Assembly: GCA_024653305.1 (NCBI GenBank)
Contig: JANLFW010000012.1
Span: 1-41,882, forward strand
Reading direction: 5' to 3'
Source: Candidatus Acetothermia bacterium
GTDB lineage: Bacteria; Bipolaricaulota; Bipolaricaulia; Bipolaricaulales; Bipolaricaulaceae
DNA: 41,882 bases
Every line of letters starts with the position of its first letter. The stretch's first letter is position 1. Shown here piece after piece: positions 23,801-30,343 of the stretch. Under the pieces are notes generated by a model. It searched no databases, was not told the origin of the DNA, and saw only the letters and a program-made list of their open reading frames with translations. A program made the translations under genes and the position numbers.

Positions 23801-25045
23801 CGGGCGATCCCCTACTTCCCGACATCCTTCGGGACCGGGTTCCCCGTGCTCTCCACGAACGGGGCGAACTTCCTAGCCCAGGTGCGGAACTGGCTGGCCT
23901 CGAACGTCCCCACCGGTTCGTGGGCCGAGGCGAGCGCCGCGTATACCGTGCAGCCTCAGGCGAACATCCCGCCCCAGGCGAGCTTCACGTTCTCGCCCGC
24001 AAGTCCGCTCGTGAACCAGTGGATCACGTTCGACGGCCGGGGCTCGACCGACCCCGACGGGACCATCGTCGGCTACAGTTGGAACTTCGGCGACGGGGCC
24101 ACGGCCACAGGCGCGCAGGTCCAGAAGCGCTACAGCTCGGCGGGCACGTACACGGTGGCCCTCACCGTGACCGACAACCGGGGCGCGACGGACACCACCA
24201 CGCGCACGGTGACCGTGACCGCCCCGAACCAGCCGCCCCAGGCGAGCTTCACGTTCTCCCCGACCAACCCCGACCCCGGGGTGAGCGTCTCGTTCGACGG
24301 GACGGGCTCCTCCGACCCGGATGGGAGCATCGTCTCCTACGCCTGGAACTTCGGGGATGGCGGCACGGCGAGCGGGGCCACGGTGAGCCATGCCTACGGG
24401 GCGGCCGGGACGTACACGGTGACCCTGACCGTGACCGACAACCTCGGGGCGACGGGGACGACGACGCGGACGATCACCGTGGGGACGCCGCCCGCGACGC
24501 TCCCCGGGATGCCGGTGATCGACAAGCCCGGGATCTACGTGTGGGGCACGGACAAGTGGCACGTCACCGTGGCCGGCGACCCAAGCTGGCCCTCCCCGCG
24601 CAAGTTCTACGTGCTCCTGGAGACGCCGGGCGCGTTCCAGAACCGCGTGGTGACCGGCGCTGCGCCGGCGCCCACGATCACCACCGGCGGCGGGCTTACC
24701 CGGCTCACGTGGGAGGGCACGGTGAGGGCGGGCTGGGTGGACCTCGCGTTCGACCTCACCGGCGCCACCTATGAGCAGCTTAACATGCAACTTACCCTAT
24801 ACCTCGATACGGACGGAGATGGGGTAGCCAAGCCTTCCCGCGACGCGAGGAAGATCGTGTTCCTGCGGGCGTGCCGGATAAACCCGCCGCAGAACCCGTT
24901 TGCGATAGGGGCTCCATGGGGGGAGACGAAGCTCCTGCCGGGCATGAACTTCCTGATCGGGGCCTGCCGCGATGGCACGTACCCAAACTGCCGCATCTCC
25001 TGGAACGGCATCGGATTCTGGGAGCGAGAGGCCGGCTGCCGGTAG
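20876..25045 (+). CDS. large secreted subtilisin-family protease with CARDB, DUF4384 and PKD domains
   Basis: A 1389-residue exported S8 serine protease. Signal peptide (MRRWALLSLVVAVLSAPVLA); N-terminal domain to about 290; catalytic Asp319 (VAVIDLGF), His354 (SHGTAVAEIV), oxyanion Asn in VQAAGND and Ser619 (GTSAAAPHVAG). A roughly 100-residue PPC-like beta domain (DITFTAQAGQPITLYLTWDA to GTYRVRIQRAG) is inserted between Asn and Ser. Then two CARDB repeats (about 680-880, each ending GNNTRQVTV or TNNTRQVTV), a DUF4384 domain (TVGEAVRVTVQLSRASYVYL), two PKD domains (about 1030-1205) and a unique C-terminal region with three or four Cys. The frame is open 126 bases further upstream, but that part is palindromic repeat; the signal peptide sets the start at 20876. 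Confidence 0.9.
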   Translation: MRRWALLSLVVAVLSAPVLAQVGVGALDADLARWQEAAAVAREAGLSITVTGYSESALYQQVYTLSVFGLAKFDVAQVLTTWLPAVLGRLADLGPYAEELRGAGAELVSYGGRVIGVKLPWRDDAFAGVLARSSRIREAVRFLPFLSGGRAPTPAIAPLPLSIGPITLGKTERGNPFVDGAIELLLSAVRQAVPSGAVAPLGYLPAAAQEAIARVAKMVGVSLSTERSEVVVVLEPRGAVSPLAAGAREAVSSPSGLTKVVVPLGQLESFLAQVAQAAYVRLPYEPVPLATSEGAALAGAAAFHAGGIRGAGVKVAVIDLGFKGLAASQARGDLPYSVITRDFTGTGIEAGISHGTAVAEIVYDIAPDAELVLVKIGNEVDLDNAVSYCISEGVHIVNHSLGWYNTNFYDGTGVIADIARRATAAGILWVQAAGNDALRHYGATFTDANSDGWHDTDITFTAQAGQPITLYLTWDAWPRTADDYDLYLFGPGGTLLASSTKTQGGTEEPTERVSTTAPQTGTYRVRIQRAGGAARRLALFSIYQDVSPWASPSSIPAPGNAAEALTVAAIDWGNYTTGPAEAYSSRGPTADGRQKPDLAAPDNVTTGVTPYYSPFPGTSAAAPHVAGIAALIKAETPGLTLAQLRSRILSFCVAMGDPYTYGAGRLEARPQAVARADLVVDAITFSPASPAVGSTVTFQVTVRNQGTAGAGSFVVRLSGAGPSQDQSVASLGAGATATRTFSLPLSTSPETFTATADVYNQVAESNEGNNTRQVTVSGVTPLPDLVIQDVQYAPASPTIGTTITFQITVRNQGGSPAGAFYVRLTGASGYRNASISGLGAGMSHTVALALPLSTSPETFTATADVLGQVAESDETNNTRQVTVTAAAPPLAFTVAMDKSVYTVGEAVRVTVQLSRASYVYLVELDAAGRAVLIFPNYWEQNPQLPAGTTQLPRGAYTITATEPAGAERLVGFAADRAIPYFPTSFGTGFPVLSTNGANFLAQVRNWLASNVPTGSWAEASAAYTVQPQANIPPQASFTFSPASPLVNQWITFDGRGSTDPDGTIVGYSWNFGDGATATGAQVQKRYSSAGTYTVALTVTDNRGATDTTTRTVTVTAPNQPPQASFTFSPTNPDPGVSVSFDGTGSSDPDGSIVSYAWNFGDGGTASGATVSHAYGAAGTYTVTLTVTDNLGATGTTTRTITVGTPPATLPGMPVIDKPGIYVWGTDKWHVTVAGDPSWPSPRKFYVLLETPGAFQNRVVTGAAPAPTITTGGGLTRLTWEGTVRAGWVDLAFDLTGATYEQLNMQLTLYLDTDGDGVAKPSRDARKIVFLRACRINPPQNPFAIGAPWGETKLLPGMNFLIGACRDGTYPNCRISWNGIGFWEREAGCR

Positions 25046-25077
25046 GCGCGGGGTTGCAGGAGGAGGAAAGGGCTGAG

Positions 25078-25106
25078 GGTGGCGCTCGAGGAGCGCCACC
25101 GTTTTC
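25078..25106 (+). terminator. intrinsic terminator after the subtilase
   Basis: Perfect 10-bp stem GGTGGCGCTC (25078-25087) / GAGCGCCACC (25091-25100) with a 3-base loop, followed by GTTTTC. It lies 33 bases after the subtilase stop. Confidence 0.85.
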
Positions 25107-25128
25107 GCTTCCTACGGGCCTGGGCTGT

Positions 25129-25177
25129 AGCGTCGGCCTTTATGGCCGACGTTGTTGTCGCCCTTCATGGACGACGT
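25129..25177. repeat. type-2 palindromic repeats, tandem pair
   Basis: AGCGTCGGCCTTTATGGCCGA (first hairpin, arms GTCGGCC/GGCCGAC) followed 10 bases later by a degenerate second copy, GTCGCCCTTCATGGACGAC. The pair fills the space between the terminator and the stop of the convergent gene at 25185. Confidence 0.75.
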
Positions 25178-25184
25178 TGCGTGG

Positions 25185-26387
25185 TCAGAACGAGAACGTC
25201 CAGCCCACGCCGAGCTCGGGAGCCCCGATAGCCGGGAGTTTGAGCGTGCTGTGGAAGCTCAGATTGCTGAGAAGCGGGATGCTCATGGTGGCCAGGGCCC
25301 GGGAAATCCCGAACAGGGTTCCACCGTCCTGGAAGTACACGGACACGTCGACGGAGTAGTTGCCGCCGCAGCACCCTGGTCCACAGAATCGGAACCTGAG
25401 GTACTCGTATTCGTCGCCTTCGAAGATATCGCCCAGGATGTCTTCCACTGCCGTGACGTCCAGTGCGGTCATGAACTCGATCGAATTGCACTGGCCCACT
25501 TCGCACCGGAGCTTATACCCGTAGATGGCCAAACTCCAGCTGGCATCTTCGGGGTCGTAGAGGACGTCCCCATACACTTGGACACAGAGCTGCCCAAATC
25601 CCGTGAACTTCGGGGTCAAGCTGACCTCTTTCGTTGTGGTGGTGAACTTCACGGAGGCATCGAATACGATTCCGCAACAAATCGGGGCGATGTCCTTTAC
25701 CGTGAACAGCAGGTACTCGAACCCAAGCTTGGAGAAGTAGAGCTTCATGCTGAACGTCACGCCGCAACAGAGAGGCGCGTCGGTGAACCCGAAGGAGAGG
25801 TCCTTGAACGTGATTCCGGTGCAGCAATCCTCAAACCGGGTCGTGATGTAGAACGGGCCACCGGTGAAGCCGAGGTTGTACCGCATGTAGGCGGCATCGA
25901 GCGGCGTCGTGGGTTCACAGCAGGGCCATGCGTAGTCCGGGTAGTACGGGTAAGCCCAGTGTTCAACCTTCGCGGTGAACTCTAGTCCGATCAGGCTGGC
26001 GGAAATCTCGATCCATCCCCACTTGTATTCCGGCGGAGAGAGGGTGTAGGACGTGTAGGACGTGGACTGGGGATCACAGTTAGGAGGGAACGTTACGGTC
26101 ACAGGGCCGGTGGCCAATGGGTTGAACGCAAGGCCTCCGGCGATGCCGATGGGCCCCAGGTACCCGGTGAGCCCAAACTCCTGAGCAGAAAATCCGGCTG
26201 CGGTTGAGGTCGATTTGCTGATCAGGGACCACCCAGCGATGGTGATGACAAGGGTGAGCGTGGTCTCGTCGAGTGCCGGGGTTGGGAGGAGGTCAAGATG
26301 AATCTCCCACCTTCCACTGGTCTGGATCTGTGCAAGCGATGTCAGACCTAAGGCGCACAGGGCAAGGGACAACACCGCTCGTTTCAT
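25185..26387 (-). CDS. secreted Cys-Cys-pair protein 1
   Basis: A 400-residue exported protein of no family I recognise, paralogous to the one at 26742. Signal peptide MKRAVLSLALCALGLTSLAQ. The body is made of beta-strand-like segments and carries five vicinal cysteine pairs: 156-157, 188-189 (RFEDCCTGITFKDL), 207-208 (APLCCGVTF), 237-238 (APICCGIVFD) and 339-340 (CGPGCCGG). The protein ends GVGWTFSF, an aromatic terminus like outer-membrane beta-barrels. ATG at 26387 follows AAGGAGG; the upstream open frame is noncoding. A transmembrane barrel or a disulfide- or metal-stabilised surface protein are both possible. Confidence 0.8.
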   Translation of the reverse strand: MKRAVLSLALCALGLTSLAQIQTSGRWEIHLDLLPTPALDETTLTLVITIAGWSLISKSTSTAAGFSAQEFGLTGYLGPIGIAGGLAFNPLATGPVTVTFPPNCDPQSTSYTSYTLSPPEYKWGWIEISASLIGLEFTAKVEHWAYPYYPDYAWPCCEPTTPLDAAYMRYNLGFTGGPFYITTRFEDCCTGITFKDLSFGFTDAPLCCGVTFSMKLYFSKLGFEYLLFTVKDIAPICCGIVFDASVKFTTTTKEVSLTPKFTGFGQLCVQVYGDVLYDPEDASWSLAIYGYKLRCEVGQCNSIEFMTALDVTAVEDILGDIFEGDEYEYLRFRFCGPGCCGGNYSVDVSVYFQDGGTLFGISRALATMSIPLLSNLSFHSTLKLPAIGAPELGVGWTFSF

Positions 26388-26503
26388 GGGCGAACCTCCT
26401 TCATGGGCTCTCGCGCGGTCTCTTGTACGCCGCAGCGGGGGCAGGGCCCAGGGTAGGGGTTCCCCGGCGATGGGAACATGGTCCGTAACGTGGATTACAC
26501 GAA

Positions 26504-26612
26504 GCGTCGGGGATAAACCCCGACGCTCGTTTCCCCTCCCCCTTGAAGGGAGAGGGTGATCGAGGCACGAGGACGACCCCCCACCCTCTCCCACAAAGGG
26601 GAGAATGGGCGG
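26504..26612. repeat. mosaic of type-1 and type-3 repeats
   Basis: Type 1 hairpin GCGTCGGGGATAAACCCCGA (26504 onward) joined to a type-3 block (CCCTCCCCCTTGAAGGGAGA, then GGTGATCGAGGCACGAGGAC and CCACCCTCTCCCACAAAGGG). It occupies most of the 354-base gap 26388-26741 together with the units at 26644 and 26706. Confidence 0.8.
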
Positions 26613-26643
26613 CGTTTCGTTTTATGGGCCACGGTCCTTCGAC

Positions 26644-26732
26644 GGGGCGGGGACAAGCCCCGGCGCTACGAAAAAAAGAGCCCCGGGAAATCCCCGGGGC
26701 CCTTGGTCGTCGGGGACAAGCCCCGACGCTAC
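26644..26732. repeat. two type-1 repeats flanking a terminator
   Basis: CGGGGCGGGGACAAGCCCCG (from 26644) and GTCGTCGGGGACAAGCCCCG (from 26706), each continuing to GCTAC. The minus-strand terminator at 26671-26700 lies between them. Confidence 0.78.
26671..26700 (-). terminator. intrinsic terminator of Cys-Cys protein 2
   Basis: On the minus strand GCCCCGGG (26700-26693), a 5-base loop and CCCGGGGC (26687-26680), then TCTTTTTTT (through 26671). Strong stem and seven consecutive Ts, 41 bases after the stop of the gene at 26742. Confidence 0.88.
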
Positions 26733-26741
26733 AAAGCTGAA

Positions 26742-27830
26742 CTAGAACGTGAACGTCCAGCCCAGGGTCAGCGTGTCGGGGGTGGCAAAGCCGACCTTGA
26801 CCGTGAAGTTGGCCATGACCGGGATGGACATGTTCGCGCCGAGCCGGGAGATCCCGAACAGGCCGCCCGCGTTGTCGAAGTAGACGGCGATGTCCACGCT
26901 GTAGGTGCCGCCGCAGCAGCCCGGACCGCAGAAGCCGAGCTTGATGTACTCGAACTCACCCGGCTTGAACGGGACGGGGTCGAAGTACAACCCAGCGTTC
27001 TCCGGGCTGAGGAAGGTCACGAACTCGACGTAGTTGCAGTCGGCAAGCGTGCACTTGATCTTCCACCCGTCAATCCGGATGGCGTTGAGGTACAGGTCCT
27101 CGCCCACGCCGCCCTCCGTCGCGATGTCGGCGTAGAGCTCGAAGCACGCCTCACCGAACCCGGCGAACTTCGGGGTCAGGGTGACCGTCTTTGCGTCGGT
27201 CTCGAACTTCACGCCGGCGTCAAAGGAGATCCCGCAGCAGATGGGGAAGATGTCCTTGGCCGTGAGCTCGAAGTACCCGAACCCGGCCTTGGTGAAGTAG
27301 AACGTGACGTCATAGGTGACGCCGCAGCACAGGCCAAGGCCCGTCAGGGTGAGCGTGAGGTCCTTGAACGCGATCCCGGTGCAGCAGTCGTTGAAGTTAA
27401 CGGTCAGCGTGACCGGGGCGGCCTTGGCGTAAACGGTGTACAGCATCGACGGCCCGGTCTGACAGCCGTAGTCCCCTGCGGCCTTGTGCTTCACTTGGAG
27501 GTAACCGTCGATCCCGGCGAACGACAGGGCGGCCTTGATGTCCGCCGACACGTACGCCGGGGTCCCGTCGAACGCCATGTTCCCGGTCACCGTGAGGGGA
27601 CCAAGCGCCCCGGAGGCCCCGAACGTGAGGGTGGCAGACCCAGCACCCGTGAACTTGGCGGTGCTCGTCACTGTCCACCCAGCCACCGTGTACTTGAGGG
27701 CGAGCGTGGTGTTCACCAATCCCACGGCGGGAAGGATGTTAAGGTTTGCAGACCAAGAGCCCGTGAGCTGGGCGAACCCAGCAAAGCCGAACATACACAG
27801 AATCAAACCAATCGCGAGAGCCCGCTTCAT
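26742..27830 (-). CDS. secreted Cys-Cys-pair protein 2
   Basis: A 362-residue exported protein, paralogue of the 25185 gene. Signal peptide MKRALAIGLILCMFGFAGFA, then beta-rich sequence with four vicinal cysteine pairs: 149-150 (NFNDCCTGIAFKDL), 168-169 (GLCCGVTYD), 198-199 (FPICCGISFD) and 305-306 (FCGPGCCGGTYSVD), and single Cys at 123, 229, 260, 265 and 301. Spacing between the first three pairs (19 and 30 residues) is identical in the paralogue. C-terminus LGWTFTF is barrel-like. It has a near-consensus promoter, a long leader, an AAAGGAGG site and its own strong terminator, so it is a monocistronic and probably abundant product. Function unknown. Confidence 0.82.
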   Translation of the reverse strand: MKRALAIGLILCMFGFAGFAQLTGSWSANLNILPAVGLVNTTLALKYTVAGWTVTSTAKFTGAGSATLTFGASGALGPLTVTGNMAFDGTPAYVSADIKAALSFAGIDGYLQVKHKAAGDYGCQTGPSMLYTVYAKAAPVTLTVNFNDCCTGIAFKDLTLTLTGLGLCCGVTYDVTFYFTKAGFGYFELTAKDIFPICCGISFDAGVKFETDAKTVTLTPKFAGFGEACFELYADIATEGGVGEDLYLNAIRIDGWKIKCTLADCNYVEFVTFLSPENAGLYFDPVPFKPGEFEYIKLGFCGPGCCGGTYSVDIAVYFDNAGGLFGISRLGANMSIPVMANFTVKVGFATPDTLTLGWTFTF

Positions 27831-27953
27831 GAACCTACCTCCTTTCGAATCTCAAACCAACCCACACCTTCCTTCCGGGATCCCGAACGTCCCGTGCACA
27901 ACACACGCCTCTTTCGCCGTTATCACCTCCCTCTGGGTAGCAGTACGTAGGCC

Positions 27954-27982
27954 ATTCTAGCGATCCTGCCCCCCCCTGTCAA
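27954..27982 (-). promoter_or_regulatory. strong promoter of Cys-Cys protein 2
   Basis: TTGACA (27982-27977), 17 bases, TAGAAT (27959-27954): consensus -35, near-consensus -10. Transcription would start near 27947, giving a leader of about 117 bases before the ATG at 27830. Confidence 0.85.
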
Positions 27983-28012
27983 GACCTGGCTCCCCCGGCC
28001 GGCTAGGGCCGC

Positions 28013-28186
28013 GCCCCTCACCCCGGCCCTCTCCCACGGTGGGGAGAGGGTGATCGCGGCACGAGGACGACCCCAACTTCCTCCCCCAAACGGGAAAGGA
28101 AACCGGTGGCGTCGGCCTTCATGGCCGACGTCGCGGGGGCCCGGCGTCGGGGACAAGGCCCGTTGACGTCGGGCATAAAGCCCGAC
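28013..28186. repeat. mosaic of type-3, type-2 and type-1 repeats
   Basis: A type-3 block (CCCTCACCCCGGCCCTCTCC at 28015, GGGGAGAGGGTGATCGCGGC), a type-2 hairpin GCGTCGGCCTTCATGGCCGA (from 28109) and two type-1 hairpins including GTCGGGCATAAAGCCCGAC (28168-28186). It fills most of the 404-base gap 27831-28234, the rest being the promoter and leader of the gene at 27830. Confidence 0.8.
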
Positions 28187-28234
28187 CTGAACTACGGACT
28201 ACGAACTCTGGACTACGGACCAGGTGGCCGTGCC

Positions 28235-28756
28235 TCACCAGAACAGGGCGATCGCCACCGCGGCCAGGCTCAGCACCACCCCGGTCACCCCGAGCACGAA
28301 CCCGAGCTGGGCCTGACGGGCGACCTCCCCCCCGGCTTGGCTCTGCACGCTCTGGAGCCCCTGGCGGACGCTCGCCACCTCGGTCCGCAGCCCCTGCACG
28401 TCCGTCCCCTGCCGGGCCACGTCCGCGGACACCGTCTTGAGACGGGCGTCGAGGGCGCTGATCTGCGCCGCGAGGTCCGCGGTGGGCCGCGTCCCCTCCA
28501 CGTTCTTCACCGCCCGGTACAGCCACTGGGCCGCGTCGTACCGGAGGAGCGGCTGGTTCCCCTGGAACTCGCCCCCGGCCCCGATCACGATGATCCCCCG
28601 CTGCACCAGGTCCCGGATCGCCGTGTACGCCGGATGGGAGGTGGGCACGTCCACGAACACCCCACCCCCACCGCCGTCGGCCAACCCCGGGGTGAGCCCC
28701 CACACCGAGAGCACCCCGAGCCCCAACACCACGAACACGATCCGCCTCATCGCCAT
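28235..28756 (-). CDS. SLH-domain envelope protein with coiled coil
   Basis: A 173-residue exported protein: signal peptide (MRRIVFVVLGLGVLSVWGLTP region), a glycine run, then one S-layer homology domain (VFVDVPTSHPAYTAIRDLVQRG to RYDAAQWLYRAVKN), a coiled-coil stretch (about 90-145, heptad-like ARLKTVSADVARQG...) and a C-terminal membrane helix (FVLGVTGVVLSLAAVAIALF). SLH domains bind secondary cell-wall polymers or peptidoglycan, so with its C-terminal anchor it could tie membrane to wall. AAGGAGGG precedes the ATG at 28756; an ATG 6 bases later is equally possible. Confidence 0.85.
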   Translation of the reverse strand: MAMRRIVFVVLGLGVLSVWGLTPGLADGGGGGVFVDVPTSHPAYTAIRDLVQRGIIVIGAGGEFQGNQPLLRYDAAQWLYRAVKNVEGTRPTADLAAQISALDARLKTVSADVARQGTDVQGLRTEVASVRQGLQSVQSQAGGEVARQAQLGFVLGVTGVVLSLAAVAIALFW

Positions 28757-28890
28757 CGTCCCTCCTTGGCAACCTTCGTTCAGCGTGATCCAAGCTACGG
28801 ACCCCATGCTCGCCCCTCAAGGAAACGCGTTCCCTGCGGAAAGGACAGTCGACGGGTTCCGGGGTTCGCCGTCGGGGAGAGGGGGCAAGC

Positions 28891-29095
28891 GTAGCGTCGG
28901 CCTTCATGGGCGACGTTCCGGGGCGACGGGCGTACGGCGCGGTAGAATGGCGTCGGTCGGTTCCCGGCCGTTTGGGGCGACGTCGGGGATGAACCCCGCG
29001 AGCGTCGGGCACAAGGCCCGACGCTACGGTCCGTTTCCCCTCCCCCTTGATGGGGGAGGGTCAGGGAGAGGGTGATCGCGGCACGAGGACGACCA
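28891..29095. repeat. mosaic repeat cluster before the isomerase
   Basis: Type 2 (AGCGTCGGCCTTCATGGGCG, from 28893), type 1 pair (GTCGGGGATGAACCCCGCG at 28982 and GTCGGGCACAAGGCCCGAC at 29004), then a type-3 block (CCCCTCCCCCTTGATGGGGG ... GATCGCGGCACGAGGACGAC). The cluster fills most of the 353-base gap 28757-29109. Confidence 0.8.
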
Positions 29096-29109
29096 AAGGT
29101 GGGGAGACG

Positions 29110-30309
29110 ATGGCACGGGAGAGAAGCGAAGGAATGTCGTGGCCGGAGCTGTACGCCCTCGACCGGGCGGGGATGCTCGCCGCGCTCGCCCGGTTTCCCG
29201 ACCAGTGCCGGGAGGGATTTGCCCTCGGGGAACGGGTCCCGGTCGATTCCCTGGCCGGGTTCTCCCGCGTGGTGGCCCTGGGCATGGGCGGCTCCGGGAT
29301 CGCCGGGGACCTCCTCGCCCACCTGCTTTCGGTGGAGGTGATCCCGGTGCGCACGTACACCCTGCCCCGCTGGGTGGGGGAGGAGAGCCTTCTCCTTGCC
29401 CTCTCCTACTCCGGTGACACCGAGGAGACCTTGTCCGCGTTCGCGGACGGGCTCGGCCGCACCCGGCGGGCCCTCGCCGTCACCTCGGGCGGGGCGCTGG
29501 GGCGGCTCTGCACCGAGAAGGGGATCCCGTGGGTCCGGATCCCGGGCGGCCACCAGCCCCGGGCCGCGCTGGGGTACCTCCTGTTCCCCCTCCTCGCCGT
29601 GTTCCGCGGCCTCGGGACGTTCCGGGAGGACCTCGCCGAAACCTTGAGCATCCTGGACGAACAAGCCCGGGCGCTCGGGCCGGCCTCCCCGGGGAACCCG
29701 GCCCAGGAGCTGGCGCTCCTCCTCCACGGCCGGGTCCCCCTCGTCTGCGGGGCCGGTCCGGCCGCGGTCCGCTGGAAGACCCAGGTCAACGAAAACGCCA
29801 AGCAACCTGCATTTTGGGCCGAGCTTCCCGAGCTCTGCCACAACGAGATCGTGGGCTGGGAGCTCGCGGGGAAGGTCTTCCCGAACGGGGTGGTGGTGTT
29901 CCTGCGCTCGCGCCACGACCACCCGCGGGTTCAGGCCCGGATCGAGATCCTCAAGGAGGTCCTGGACCGCCGGGGCCTCCCCTACCTCGAGGTCCAGGGG
30001 CAAGGCGAAGGCGCCCTCGCCCAGACGTTCTCCCTCCTCTACCTCGGGGACTGGGCCAGCGTCTACCTCGCCCTCCTCAACGGGGCCGACCCGACCCCGG
30101 TCCGCCCGATCCTGGAGCTCAAGGAGAGACTGGCGGGATGGGAACCTGGACGGGCGTCGGGCACAGGGCCCGACCTCAACGTCGGGGATGAACCCCGACG
30201 CTACGGTCCGTTGCCCCCCTTGATGGGGGAGGGGCAGGGAGAGGGAGAATGGGCACGCGTAGCGACGGCCCTTCATGGGCGACGTCGGAGGGGTGAAGAG
30301 GAGGTCTAG
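29110..30309 (+). CDS. bifunctional phosphoglucose/phosphomannose isomerase-type SIS protein, repeat-derived tail
   Basis: A 399-residue SIS-fold sugar-phosphate isomerase of the bifunctional PGI/PMI type, interconverting glucose 6-P, mannose 6-P and fructose 6-P. Motifs: VALGMGGSGIAGDLLAHLL (about 55-75), LSYSGDTEETLSA, VTSGGALGRLC, and the C-terminal active-site segment NENAKQPAFWAELPELCHNE. The core ends near residue 348 (LKERLAGWEPG). The last 51 residues are translated palindromic repeats and look nothing like the family. ATG follows GGTGGGGAG. Likely supplies sugar phosphates for glycolysis or the polysaccharide genes downstream. Confidence 0.87.
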   Translation: MARERSEGMSWPELYALDRAGMLAALARFPDQCREGFALGERVPVDSLAGFSRVVALGMGGSGIAGDLLAHLLSVEVIPVRTYTLPRWVGEESLLLALSYSGDTEETLSAFADGLGRTRRALAVTSGGALGRLCTEKGIPWVRIPGGHQPRAALGYLLFPLLAVFRGLGTFREDLAETLSILDEQARALGPASPGNPAQELALLLHGRVPLVCGAGPAAVRWKTQVNENAKQPAFWAELPELCHNEIVGWELAGKVFPNGVVVFLRSRHDHPRVQARIEILKEVLDRRGLPYLEVQGQGEGALAQTFSLLYLGDWASVYLALLNGADPTPVRPILELKERLAGWEPGRASGTGPDLNVGDEPRRYGPLPPLMGEGQGEGEWARVATALHGRRRRGEEEV

Positions 30310-30332
30310 GTCGGGGACAAGCCCCGACGCTC
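30154..30332. repeat. mosaic repeats overlapping the 3' end of the isomerase gene
   Basis: Type 1 GTCGGGCACAGGGCCCGAC (30157) and GTCGGGGATGAACCCCGAC (30181), type-3 block (CCCCCCTTGATGGGGGAGGG), type 2 (GCGACGGCCCTTCATGGGCG) and after the stop another type 1 (GTCGGGGACAAGCCCCGAC, 30311). The first 156 bases are read as isomerase codons. Confidence 0.82.
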
Positions 30333-30343
30333 CAGGATCACCG

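Noticed and set aside
26556-27950. 464-residue plus-strand frame
   Set aside because: It runs through repeats and antisense to Cys-Cys protein 2, and has no ribosome binding site or family resemblance.
28943-28948. TAGAAT as a promoter for the isomerase
   Set aside because: No -35 at usable distance, and repeats separate it from the start by 160 bases.
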